Source of the DNA: Homalodisca vitripennis
Lineage: Eukaryota > Arthropoda > Insecta > Hemiptera > Cicadellidae
Length of the DNA: 64,000 nt
Assembly: GCF_021130785.1 (NCBI RefSeq)
Contig: NC_060213.1
Location: 129,532,001-129,596,000 of the forward strand
Direction of reading: 5' to 3'
The position numbers and the translations under genes are program-made. The notes below the pieces were generated by a model, which saw only the letters and a list, made by a program, of their open reading frames with translations, was not told the origin of the DNA and did not search any database. Positions 25,401 through 37,400 of the stretch are shown in pieces; the first letter of the stretch is position 1; each line of letters starts with the position of its first letter.

Positions 25401-28400
25401 AACTTTTTTCATCTCTTTAAATCTTTCCTGTAAACTATTTGTAGTATTTATGCTAATAAATTTCAATACCACATTATCTAAATACGGTTTTTTGGCTTGT
25501 ATGTGTGTTGATGTTATATGATAATTAATCACCAGATTCAATTCGTCCAAAATCTCCAGGGAAGCAACTCAAGCCTACGCACAGGCTTTTCTGCCCATGT
25601 AAGCTCATTTCCTAGGCCACTTTAAATTGATGTATATAATATTTTTATGTAAACATTTAACTAGTGTAGTAATAAGATAATATAAATTTGAAAGTAAATT
25701 TGCACGCATGTAAATATTTTTTTGAAATAAATTATGATTCAATTCAATTCAGATAGCTGACGTGGACATAACAATATAGTTTAAAATATACTTATTCTAA
25801 CAGAAACAAAAAAGTTATAAACATAATTAACCCTTTGCGTGCCACGGCGACGATACATCGTCGCCAAAAACCCTTGCGAAAAGTGCCACGGCGACGATGG
25901 ATCGTCGCCGACTTACTGTGCGAAAAGTGCCAGGCGACGATCCGTCGTCGCCGTCTGTTATCGTAATTTTTAACGCTTTATTTTTCATGAATTCTTTTCA
26001 CAACCAATATTGTTTTATTTGTTAACTATCCTGCAATAGATAAATAATAGTTCACATGGTACTTTATATTAGTGAAGTTAAAAAAATCACAGAATAATAG
26101 AAGCAACAACAGCTGGCGGTGATCAACCGGGCGCGTAACATCGTTGGCGCGTAAACAACTCGCTACGTATAGTATGCGTAATATCTAAAATAAAACGTTC
26201 GGTCACATGGTTGTGTTTACATCGTTTTGAGGTTAGGATCTCTAAAATGATTTTGTTAAATTGGTATCTCCCGTGCGTGCGTGCTTGCGTGCACGTGCGT
26301 GATTGCGTGCGCGCGCTTGTGTGTGTGTGTGTGTGTGTGTACATATTTTTTGGGAAAATATGAAGAACATATATTAGATATACTTTAGAACCAAAGGATA
26401 AATGTAAGTAATGCATTAATAATTTTTGTTTTAGTGTTGTGTTACCGGTACTGAAAAATGATTTTTTCATTATGTACATAATTTCAAGCATTGTTATGTA
26501 ACTATAGTAATTATGTAAAAAAGTTAACCATTATTTTTTTTCACATTAACAATGTTATAAAGAATATTTAAAAAATTCTTCCCATAGTAAAATTGTTTCT
26601 TATTAATTTGTAAAAAAAAAATAAAAACTAAAAAATAAAAATTGCTTTATACATTTTTTGGTTTTGACATGCCAAAACTAATATTATTTTATGTTGTTTC
26701 ATTTGTTTTGTAACATTTTATTGTAATACAATTTTCTACAAACATTTTAATACCTGTTTCATAAAAATAGTATGAAAAATAAAAAAAATATATTGTTTTT
26801 AACCGGAAGCCCGGTAATACTTCTTATTATTCCCTGGCATTTTTCGCATATGACTTGCAATATAGTTGCAAGTGCATTTCTTTTGTACTAAATTTTTTGC
26901 CTTGTGGCATTCAAAGGGTTAATACAAGGGTTAAAAGGGCACAAACAGTGATCTAGTATGTATGTATGTATGTATATATATATAAATAACATTAAATTCT
27001 AATGGTACAGGTACAGGTTATAATTCATATTAAAATTAAATAAAGCTAGATGTAGCTTTCATTGAAGAGCATTCAGTTGAAGAAGAAAAAGAGGAAGACA
27101 AAAAGATCAATCAGCCACTCTGCAGCAAAGGATGCCTTTGAGACTGCCCTAAATAATTGGAACAACAATCAGCAGTCATGGACATTATGAGGGCAAAGAG
27201 GTGGCATAACACAGAAGCCACATTAAGGTTTTAAAAATTAAAAATAAAGAATTTCCGATTTTGTAATTAATTAAAATATGATTGAAACATGTTTCCATTC
27301 TTTACTTATAATTTAAACAAATGGTTATTCTTGATGTATTCATAAGTTACAAAAAAGTATTTTTGACTCAAATAAATTGTTTGTATCCCTGTAAACGGCT
27401 TAGTTCATTCTTCCCTGACTATCTGATCTTTTTAGCGTTTTGACCATTCTCTCATCCCGGAGGTGAAGGATAATCGAGGTACTACTGTACAAAACTTTTT
27501 ACTGTAAATTTTCAGCTTACCTGCAACACTGAAAGAATATCAACTTTGGTTTGCCAACAAGTGCTTTACACCTCTTGGGCATCAGAGGGGAGATGATATC
27601 CTGTGAGTTGACATACTGGCCATCATAAGCTGCGATGTTTACTGTGTGAGTCAGCTGTGTGTATTTGGTGTCAACCCCATGACTCATCACAAACATAATA
27701 CACGAGTCACACTGTCGGTGCTCATCATTCTTCGCAAACATTGTCACTGCATCCAGGATTTCCTGTGAGCCAAATCAGTCGTTCACAATCTTATATACAA
27801 TAATGATATGAATATCTAAGATTCTATTCTAATCGGTTATGCCAACAAATCGGCTATTTTACAATTTTATATGTTTTAAGATGATTTTAAAATCTGAGTA
27901 CAAATAAAAATTTAATAGTTGGTATAACATAAAATATGTGAAGGGTTTGAAGTGGCGGGGTCTTCACACCCCAATATATGAGTAAGTCATTGGGTTCCCG
28001 AAGCACAATCACACCTTCTCTCTTCATCTAGTGCTGTACTTCCGTGCACACACACCTGGGAACTGTCTGATCCACTTCTTACCTTCTACCAAACTCCGAT
28101 CAGGCTCAGCTGAACTGACTGGCTTCTTTTCTATCACCTTTCACGCTCTCATTTAGTTTCAGTCTAACCTCAGCTTTCGGGAAAATCTACTCCCAAACAT
28201 CTAACTTCTACTATACTTTTCTACATCTGACTTATTTTATCTGTCTTTCCAAGGTGGAACAGCATATACCGAGGGTTGCGTGGTCAAGGGAGAACTTGAT
28301 CTCTATGTGAACTCTGGATACCTGGCGATCTCCAGTTTAAACATTGCCTTTCCCAAGTAGAACGGGACAATGCTTGATCTCCACTGCTCGTGGGAACACA

Positions 28401-31400
28401 ATGAGTACCAATGAATTGACAAAAAAAACCAAACCAGAGAAATCTCTCAAAAAGTGGATTCAAGTTCAAAAAAGAGGGATTAGAAATGGGACCTCTTTTC
28501 CAGAAGAAGGGACCCACTCTGAAATGACCATCGGTTTCACCAGAGGGAGAAAAGTGGGCCTCGTCCCCAAACACACCAAGATGGACAAGGGTGGACCACC
28601 TTGGGGAGATAGTAAAAAGGCGTAAGTATACGCCTCATTCAGATAAACATCCACCATGCTAAGGGTGCAACTGACATCTTGGGAAGGAGGATTATCACAA
28701 CAGGCCTGGATATCACCCTAATCCAGAAACCTTAAATCAACAAAGGTTACATCAAGGGCCTAACGACTCAAGTTGATAATCTTATATATGATCGATCAAA
28801 TGAAAACCCAAGAGCATATGTTTTACTTTCAAAATATTTAACTGGTTTTCCTGTTACAAATCTAATTACAAAAGACCTGGTGGTTGTGGCAGTGAAAGTA
28901 GCCTCACAACAAGGGGTAAGGTGTAATTTTTGCTTCAGCATATTTCCCTAACCCTTCAACACACTGCCCATCAGTGGAAGTAGAAAGTATACTGCAATAC
29001 TGCGGAGAAAGAGGTGTAGCCCTCATCCTCGGCAGTGACTACAACACGCACCACACCTAGTGGGGTAGCTAACCCAAGAGGTGAAAGATTATTAATTTAA
29101 TAAATTTATCTCTTTATTCGCTAGATGAATATTTTCTCAGCTAGAAGTAAGCAATTCTGACCTAACTGTTGTAAAGAATCTAGGAGGGGCCATTCTATGT
29201 TTGGTATAACATAATATATTTTAATATAAATAAAATCTATATTAAAGTCCTATCTAGTATTAAGTATTGACCATTTGTAATTTGACGCTATTTATTGCAC
29301 CTTTGTACATAATATGAATAAAGAATGTTTGAATCTTGAGGAAAATAGGGGGGTCTAATTCCACTTTTATAACTAGAGTACGACAATAGGTTTTGGATAT
29401 TACCTTATCTAAAGGCCTTAAATGCGTTAACATTGCAAGGTGGCATGCCTCACAGGAGGCCTCCCTCTCGGAATATTGTCTTATTAGGTGCGACATAGAG
29501 GCGGGAGTAGAGACAAACATGACCCACAGGGTTGAATCAAGAATCAAGATCTTTATTGACCCATTAAGTAATACAAAAAATTACAATAGGCTTCGTCAGT
29601 TCCAACAATAAAAATATCACAGCTTGCTAATACATAAAATAACAATAACATATTATGTGCAATAAAATAACACAAACACCAATACTAATATAATACAATA
29701 CTACATTACATAAAATCTTTAAAATACCCACATTTAACTGTCACTAATATTATAATTCTAAAAAATTCTCTTATGGAGTAAAATGCACGACTTGACAGCC
29801 AACCAGAAACCTGCCTCTTAAATGAATTAAAATCTAATACTCTCCATATTCCAGGGAGTTTGTTAAAAAATTTTATTTGTAAATATTTATGACTCTTTGC
29901 ATATTTTTCTAGTCTAGGAATAAAAATAGGCAGGACTAAGTTGTTTACATTTCTTGTTTGATAACTATGGATACCATTAAAACAGAGGAAGTCATTAATA
30001 TCTCTTTTACATATATTAAATTTTTGAAAAATGGAAAATGCAGGGTACAGTCATTATATTATGAGTAGTAAGAAAAATAAGCCTTACAACTACTCCTAAA
30101 CCCTAAACCAAAAAGGATTCTTATGCCTTTTTTTGCCATAAAAAAAACTCTTTCCGCACCAGTTACTACCTCCCCACAAAATATTTGAATACAATAAATG
30201 AGCATGAAAAAAACTAAAATATGACATTTTCATCAACTCTTGGCTTACACAGGTCTTTAACTTTCTCAATAAAAAACAAACACGTGCCAATTTTGAGATT
30301 AAGTTGTTTGTATGATCCTCCCATAAAAGCTTCTGATCAATAGTGACACCTAAGAGTTTTATTGGCTTTGTCATTTTACTATCTATCTGCATTTGTCTTA
30401 AAGTAAACACTATATGTTCTGTTTTACTTTCATTTATTTTAAGATAGTTAGAATCAAACCATACATTGGCTGTGTTAATTACTCTATTAGTTTGATTGAG
30501 CACTTTATTTAAACAATTTTCCATTTACTAAGATAGAGGTGTCGTCTGCGTACAATATGGTATCACAATCTAAATTAAGCAGGCAAGTCATTAGTATATA
30601 GTACAAATAGCAAAGGGACCTAGGACAGAACCCTGTGGAACTCCAGCAAGAACCTCCTTAGCAGATGAAATCTGATTTCCAACCGATACCATGTGCAATC
30701 TGCCACACAGATACGTCTGAAAAAAATTGTAATTGCTCGTTATTTTATTCCCTAATATTCAAGCTTTTTCAAAAGAACACCATGAGAAATTCTATCGAAG
30801 GCCTTGCTTAGGTCTAAAAGGGTCATTCCCACAAGTTCATGATCCTCAAAGCTCCTTAAAATCTTTGTCACAGCAATATCTAGGGCCTTAACTGTAGAGT
30901 ATCCTGGACGAAAACCAAAACTGGCTACATGAAAGAATTTGATATTTATCAAAATAATCTAATAATTGTTTTTTTAAACGCAAGTTTCTTCTACAATTTT
31001 TTGAAAATACTGATACAATTGTTATGGTCCTATAGTTATCAATACACATTCTATCACCCTTCTTAAACAGAGTTATAACTTTTGGATGTTTTTAAGCAGT
31101 TGGAAAGACAGAAAACGACAGACAAAGATTAACTATATACACTAAAAGGTTTAATTATGAATGGAGACATCTGTTTCACAATTTTGTTTTGAAAATCCAT
31201 AAATATCCTCACATTTTGACATCTTCAGAGAATTTACAATGTCACATATTTCTCCCTCATCCACACTTTTCCAACAGAACTTTACCGGAGGAAGACGTTT
31301 AAGCACTTGTTAAAAAAACACTTCATGACTTAAACCTATTACTACTAGTAGACTGACTTAAACTGCAATATTTCTTTACCAATATGTATATAGTGGTCAT

Positions 31401-34400
31401 TGAACTGATCTGGTGTTATAGGAGGAAGAGATACATCTGATTTGAAATTCCCTGATTCATTTTTAATAATTTTCCAAGCAGCTAAACACTTATTACTAGC
31501 TTTATTCATAAACTCATCATTGTGATTAATTTTTGCTTCTTTAATTTTTGCCTTATACAACCTCCTTTGTGTACTATAACAATTTCTCAATTTTACAATC
31601 ATATTTATATGCTGGTAATTTTAACATATCTCTTAGTATATTTACAAAACTTCTTAGTTTTCTTTAGTGAATCGTCAAACCATTTTGAACAGGTCGGGTT
31701 TCTTTCTATCTTGTACCTTATACATTTTTGTACTCTTTGGACAATACTGATTATACACAGATGAAGAGTGTATTTACAAAATATTCAAAAGCAGCATGTG
31801 TATCAGTCATTTTAAATAGGGGATCCCAGTCAAATTGAGACACAAGCGATGTAAAAACAAATACATATTTTATCATTTACTTTCCTATAAGAGATATTTT
31901 TGTATGGGAAAAAACTGAGGAGGTTGAGAACTTGAAGTTAATTGCCTTGTGATCAGAAATAGCGTAGTTCCACAAACTACACTCAAAATAGTTTTTATCT
32001 ATATTAGTGACTATGTTATCTATAACCACTATTTTGTCTGGTTGGAAGGTTGTTTGCCTGATACAAATTAAAAGATTTCAGTACATTAATGAGAGTTACT
32101 GTTTCTATTTTTTTTTACTTTAAAAAAATCTGTATTGAAATCTGCCCCAAGTACTACTTTAACTGTTGGTTTCTTATTATTAATAAAAATGAGTAACGAT
32201 TTCAAGGTAATCAAAAAACATATCATAACTTGAGGTTGGAGTCCTGTACAATGAAATAAATAATACATTAAAGGTACTTACATAAATACAGACAGCTTCA
32301 AAAATGCTAGTAATAGTTTAAGTGGGCAATATCAATAAACTCGTATGCAATATATATACTTTACTAAAATAGAGGCACCCCCGTAGGGCTCATTCCTGCA
32401 GTATGCTGCAGCTAATTTAAAAACCCTCAGGCACATAAAGAGTCACCTCATCATTAAGAAGCCAGTGTTCATTAACTAACACAACATCACATTGGGCTTC
32501 ATATAACATACTGACAATTCATTTACTTTGTTCCTTATTGACTGTATATTTAAATGCATTACATTCACACCAATGTATCTTACCACAGACTTTGTATAAC
32601 ATGAAATTAAATTACTATTGATAGGACTTGCAGTTTTTAACGGTGGTGTAGTGTGACAGAGGGGTGAGAAGTTTCCCGAAGCTAACTTTTTCACCGGCTC
32701 TGCAACCACAGACAGTTCGCAGCTTGAAGTGGATTCCTGTATCTAGGGTGACCCAATATCGAGCTGGACTCATTGACTGGTAACTGTTGTTCATTGCTCC
32801 TATACTCATCTTTGAGGGGTGATGTTGGAGTTGATGTGTTCTGCCGCTGGTTGATCTATGGATCAAGACTGACCTTGTTACTCTCCACCAATACTTCACC
32901 AGATTCTTCTTGCAAGCCAGTGTTTTCCCAAGCCATTCATGTGCATACCATGTTGTGTGTGTAAGTTTCTGCCCCAGCCATACTTGACTTGACCAGCAAG
33001 ACATTTGGGTACTTTTTACTAAGAGCTTCAAGTGCTGCATTTGACCTTATTATTTCTTTGTTAACACATGACCACATTTTTAAATCGTAATCTAATTGGA
33101 AAATCCACCAAAACTATTTTGGGAATACAATACGTTTGCAAAGTGACCTTGTCGATTACGTTGAGTGCTCTCTCTGCTTCGTTGCGAGCAACATCGTTGG
33201 CACCACATATAACAACAAGGGCATCCTCGGGTCCCAAGTTTTTTCACCATCAATGTTTGCAAAATTTAACACTTCCTCTGCTAAAACCACCTGGCCTCAC
33301 AAAACCGACACCATCCAATGTTTTTGAATAACTATTCACTTGAATAGCCTAAGTCACGTCCATGGCTGTCAGAACATATAAGCACCTTTTGCCTTTTACC
33401 ATTATGAGTTTCCTTAATTTTTTTAGAAATTTTAGAAATTTTTTAGGGTTCCAAAATCCACCAACTGGAGGGATACAAAGTGTCCCTAGCAGAAGAGTTG
33501 GAGGAAATAAAACCCCATTAGAAAAAGAATCTGAATTAGAGAGGTCGGCTCAATTGGTAGAGATTGCCATCATAAAGGCCTATGAGAAGAACTGCTCCCT
33601 CAGACAAAATATACTAAAGAAAGATGCCTTGGTGGACTCAAAGGCTAGAAACACTAAAAAAACAAAACAAGAAAACTTCTTAAATGGGCAAATAGGACAG
33701 ATGACTGGTTCCTATATCAAAATGCCCTAAACAAATTTAAAAAAATTAGAAAAATCAAAATAAAAACTTGAAAAACTTTTGCAAAAACATAAAAAGCCTA
33801 CCAGAGGCTGCCAGGCTTCATAAAACTCCCCAAACTGATCACTCTAACCGTCTGGAGTCTTTATTAAAGGCTAATGGTAGCCTTAGGGTGAACAAAGAGA
33901 CTTTAGAATTTTTGCTGGACACACACTTTCCGGGTGGTCTCTCTGCTTGAAATGAGGATTTTCATTCTCTGGCGGAGGAGAGATCTTGTCAGGAGGTTGC
34001 AAAAACCAGACAACAGTCAAAAAGAATTTTTTAATCTGAAAGTATTAAATGGGCAATAAGATCCTTCAAACCATTTAAATATCCTGGGACGGAGGGAGTT
34101 TTCCCAGTCCTACTCCAAGAGGAAAAAAAAGTTCCAGCTTGTTCAACTTCTTCCAGAAGATAATCAGGATAACACTCTGATGCAGACAAATATCTAAGTG
34201 TAGTCCTAGATAAAAGGCTAACATGGAACCCACATATTGAGAACATATTACCCAAAGCAAGAAAGGCCTTCAGAGCTTGTAAAAGACTCTTTGGACTGAA
34301 ACCTAAAATGATTTATTGGATCTACAAAGCCATCATAAATCCAACGGTCACGTACACTGCTCTTGTGTGGTGGCCGAAATTAGAACAAAAAACAGCGCTA

Positions 34401-37400
34401 CAAAGCTACAGAGTCTTTGAAAGTTAGCTTGTGTAAGCATCACAGGGGCAATGAACATGTTTCAGATTGAGGGCGCAAACATAAGTAAGGGAGGCGTAAA
34501 GGTCCTTTCAAGACCATGTGCGGAAACAACCGTCTCTTTCCCTCGAGAATAAATAAAACATAAATGTGAAACTCTCGAATCTTCCACACAATTTTATTTT
34601 CATTCCACAAATAATGGCAATAGTTATTTCTAATAGTTTTACCTCGGAATTATTCACACACTACTTCAGACTAAGTTCCAAGCATTATTTGCTAATGCAT
34701 GAAAATACAGTGGCTATACCAAGATTTGAACTTGTCCTTCAGGTGATACACTCATCTACTTGGGATGGCAATAGGTAAGCTTTAAATACAACTTTGGACT
34801 TATAGTTTGCTCAATTTCTCCAGAACATCAATGTGTTTTCAAAAAGCCAGTATAATAATTTAATATTATAAAGTCAAAAACATTCAAGTTAACTGTAGAG
34901 CTGACGGTATTAAAACTTAAAAAAAAACTTTGAAAATATTATGCTAATAAACAGTGCAAATTAGTTATAGATGGCAGAAACTGTCGTGCAACGCCTACAA
35001 GTCCGAGTAGGCAATCAATAAATAAGAAAACCGTTAATATGTACTTTGGCTTGCAGTACAGTCTTTGTAACTAAAAATGTATTTATTCAAGAGGCATATT
35101 TAAATACACAGTTCCTTGTTCTCACGAGACTAGAATTATTGTGACTTTAATGTGCACGGAAATAAAATAAATCTCAAAACGTTACTGTATTTACATATCA
35201 AAATGATCTTCAGATATTGACAACAGGTACATTTGCTTGGTAGTTACCTGGCTTTAAACTTGTTCCTTAATTAAAGACTTTAAAAATGTCTTAATTTTAA
35301 AATGTCTGTTACAGCGGATATAACTGATGCTAATTTAATGCTATTATGGCTTCACAAATATACAGAGTAGTGTAAAATATTCAAGTTGTTACTCACCACT
35401 TTTGTAGGATCTTCACAGATAGTGACTTTGTAGTCCAGCTGTTCCAGGGTACTTTTTAGTCTGCGAACGTCTTCTTCCGATCCCTCACGGAGATCTTTTA
35501 TTTTATTCACATAATCTCGGATGTTGATGATCAAAGCCAATCCTTTGGGTTTGGAGCCCATTCTGTACACCTGTACGATCATAATACATTTAAACTTAGC
35601 GCTCTGCATTGTGTTGTATGATTATATTTTGGTCAAGGTGTACAATAATTAGTTTTATATGGAATGACTTTATCTAAAGAATTTATTGATTTAATAAGAA
35701 CAATGGTACAATATTCATTTGGTGTTAACCCTACATCGGGCGCTAATCGGAGTTTTCCTCCGTGTATTTTTTATTATTAAAAATAGTACTACTTTTCTGA
35801 TGTTGGCAGTCGTTTCCCACAGTGTACTTCACGAGCATCTTTCGGGGAATCGAAACAATAGCCTCCCGCTTATCTTTGTCAAAATCTGTCAGTGTGAGGT
35901 CTACTTCCGTGCGAGACTGGACGATTCCTCCGTGAGCGCCCGATGGTGTGTTTGTAGTTCTTGGACGAAATCTCCGTGAGCGCCTTATTGTGTTTAGTTT
36001 TTATGGAGTAATAATCCATGTGCGCCTAAATGTGTGACCTGTGATGGTTTCTTTTTAACTTTTACAATATATTTTATTTGAATTTTGTGAAATGGAGAAT
36101 GAAGACGAGATACTTGTCAGTACAGTAACAGGGTGATAGGAAAAATTTCAGTACTCTTTATGGAGTGAACATTGTCGTTATAAGAACCAGAAGGAAAATG
36201 TTTTGAAACTTTATGTAGTGTGTAAAAAAATTGTTAGTAAAGAATAAATTTTGATTTCAGAGTAATAATTGACATTACAATAATACAACAATTATTGTAT
36301 ATTATCTCAAAAATTGAAGTAAGTTGTTTTTGTAAGAAGTTAAAAACTAAGTTAATTTCCATATATTATTACAGTAGGTTAAACATTTTTAGAATTAATT
36401 GCATTATTCCTTAAAATTAATCATATTGTTATTATAAAATAACATTTTTTAAGATTTTGAATTTCTTATTTGGAAAATTAATTACATAAGAGAGTAATTT
36501 TTATTTAATTTCTAAAAATGAATATACTACATTGTAATTATATCAGTATGAATATTTAAACAAATAAAAACAGTTTAAACGACTATGATATCCATTATTC
36601 GCTACCCTGGAGGAAACCTCCGTGAGCGCCTGATGGTGTTTCTAATTTTAAGCGCCTGATGGAGAGTTAATGTAACAGGTGTCGACATAAAATACCTTTT
36701 TAAACTACGTCTTATAACAAAAAACGTCAATTTGTTACATTTGTTATTGTTTTGTAATACAAGAGTCACAATTGTGATAAATTATGTATTATAATGACCT
36801 ATATGATATTATTATGGAAAGTACAATAAATGGGAACTACAAATTTATTAAAGAATGGAATGGAAACTAATGATGTGAATATAAACAAAACCAATATAAT
36901 CCATAGTCAATGTCACAGTTATAAATGTGGTAGGTTTAAATTTTAATCCTTCATTTGGTGAATGCTATGCTCATAGCAATAAGTAAGGTATATTATTGAG
37001 TAAAAATTCAGTAACATAAAAAATTTAATACACACAATATATGGTTGTTAAGCTACATGCACTTGACACCACTACTAATGCTTTTGATGGCACAGTCTAT
37101 ACATCCGACTGTTCAATATATACTTTTCTTCCGATCCTCCAGTAGCGTAGCCAGAAATTTCGTTCGGGGGGGGGGGGTCCGAAACCGGGGATCCGGGGGA
37201 CGTTCTGTGTGTTATTTGCCAATGAGTTCACTGGTAAAAGGTAAAAATGTGGAGCTTTAGTAACTATGCCTTATAGAAAGTGGAAAGATGTAATAGGCAA
37301 ATTCAACTTTTACAGCAACTCTAGTACCAGATTTAGTAGTACAGATTTAGAAGTCTGCTGCCAAAATCCGCTAAGCTCCGGCTTATGAGTTCCCTTGTTC

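Larger units (their letters stand above)
24273..27487 (+). mobile_element. Tigger/pogo-like DNA transposon (Tc1/mariner superfamily)
   Basis: Terminal inverted repeats CAGTAGCACCTTGATTATCT (left) and, inverted, CAGTAGTACCTCGATTATCC (right), each next to TA (24271-24272 and 27488-27489), the expected target site. The transposase is broken. A piggyBac-like MITE (25831-26918) is inserted inside; without it the element is about 2.1 kb. Its right end is 31 bp from caspase exon 5. Confidence 0.85.
29534..33444 (-). mobile_element. CR1/L2-like LINE with esterase ORF1, 3.9 kb, nested in another LINE
   Basis: Reverse-strand element flanked by the duplicated target AGGGTT (29528-29533 and 33445-33450). 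Removing it restores the host LINE reading frame across the site (THR then VPKSTNW). The 3' end, read on its own strand, is AATAAAGATCTTGATTCTTG plus ATTC, a two-copy TTGATTC repeat, which is typical of the CR1/L2 group. It carries a degenerate ORF1 and ORF2. Confidence 0.88.
27980..34565 (+). mobile_element. LOA/I-like LINE with RNase H relatives, deleted and split by another LINE
   Basis: The plus strand holds an endonuclease (28636-29530), interrupted at 29533 by a 3.9-kb reverse-strand LINE, resuming at 33446 with the linker and RT start, then an internally deleted RT and a 3' UTR (34480-34560). That UTR (AAGTAAGGGAGGC, AAAGGTCCTTT) matches the one at 52108-52190, where the RNase H part of the same family survives. 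The left boundary is uncertain. Confidence 0.75.
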
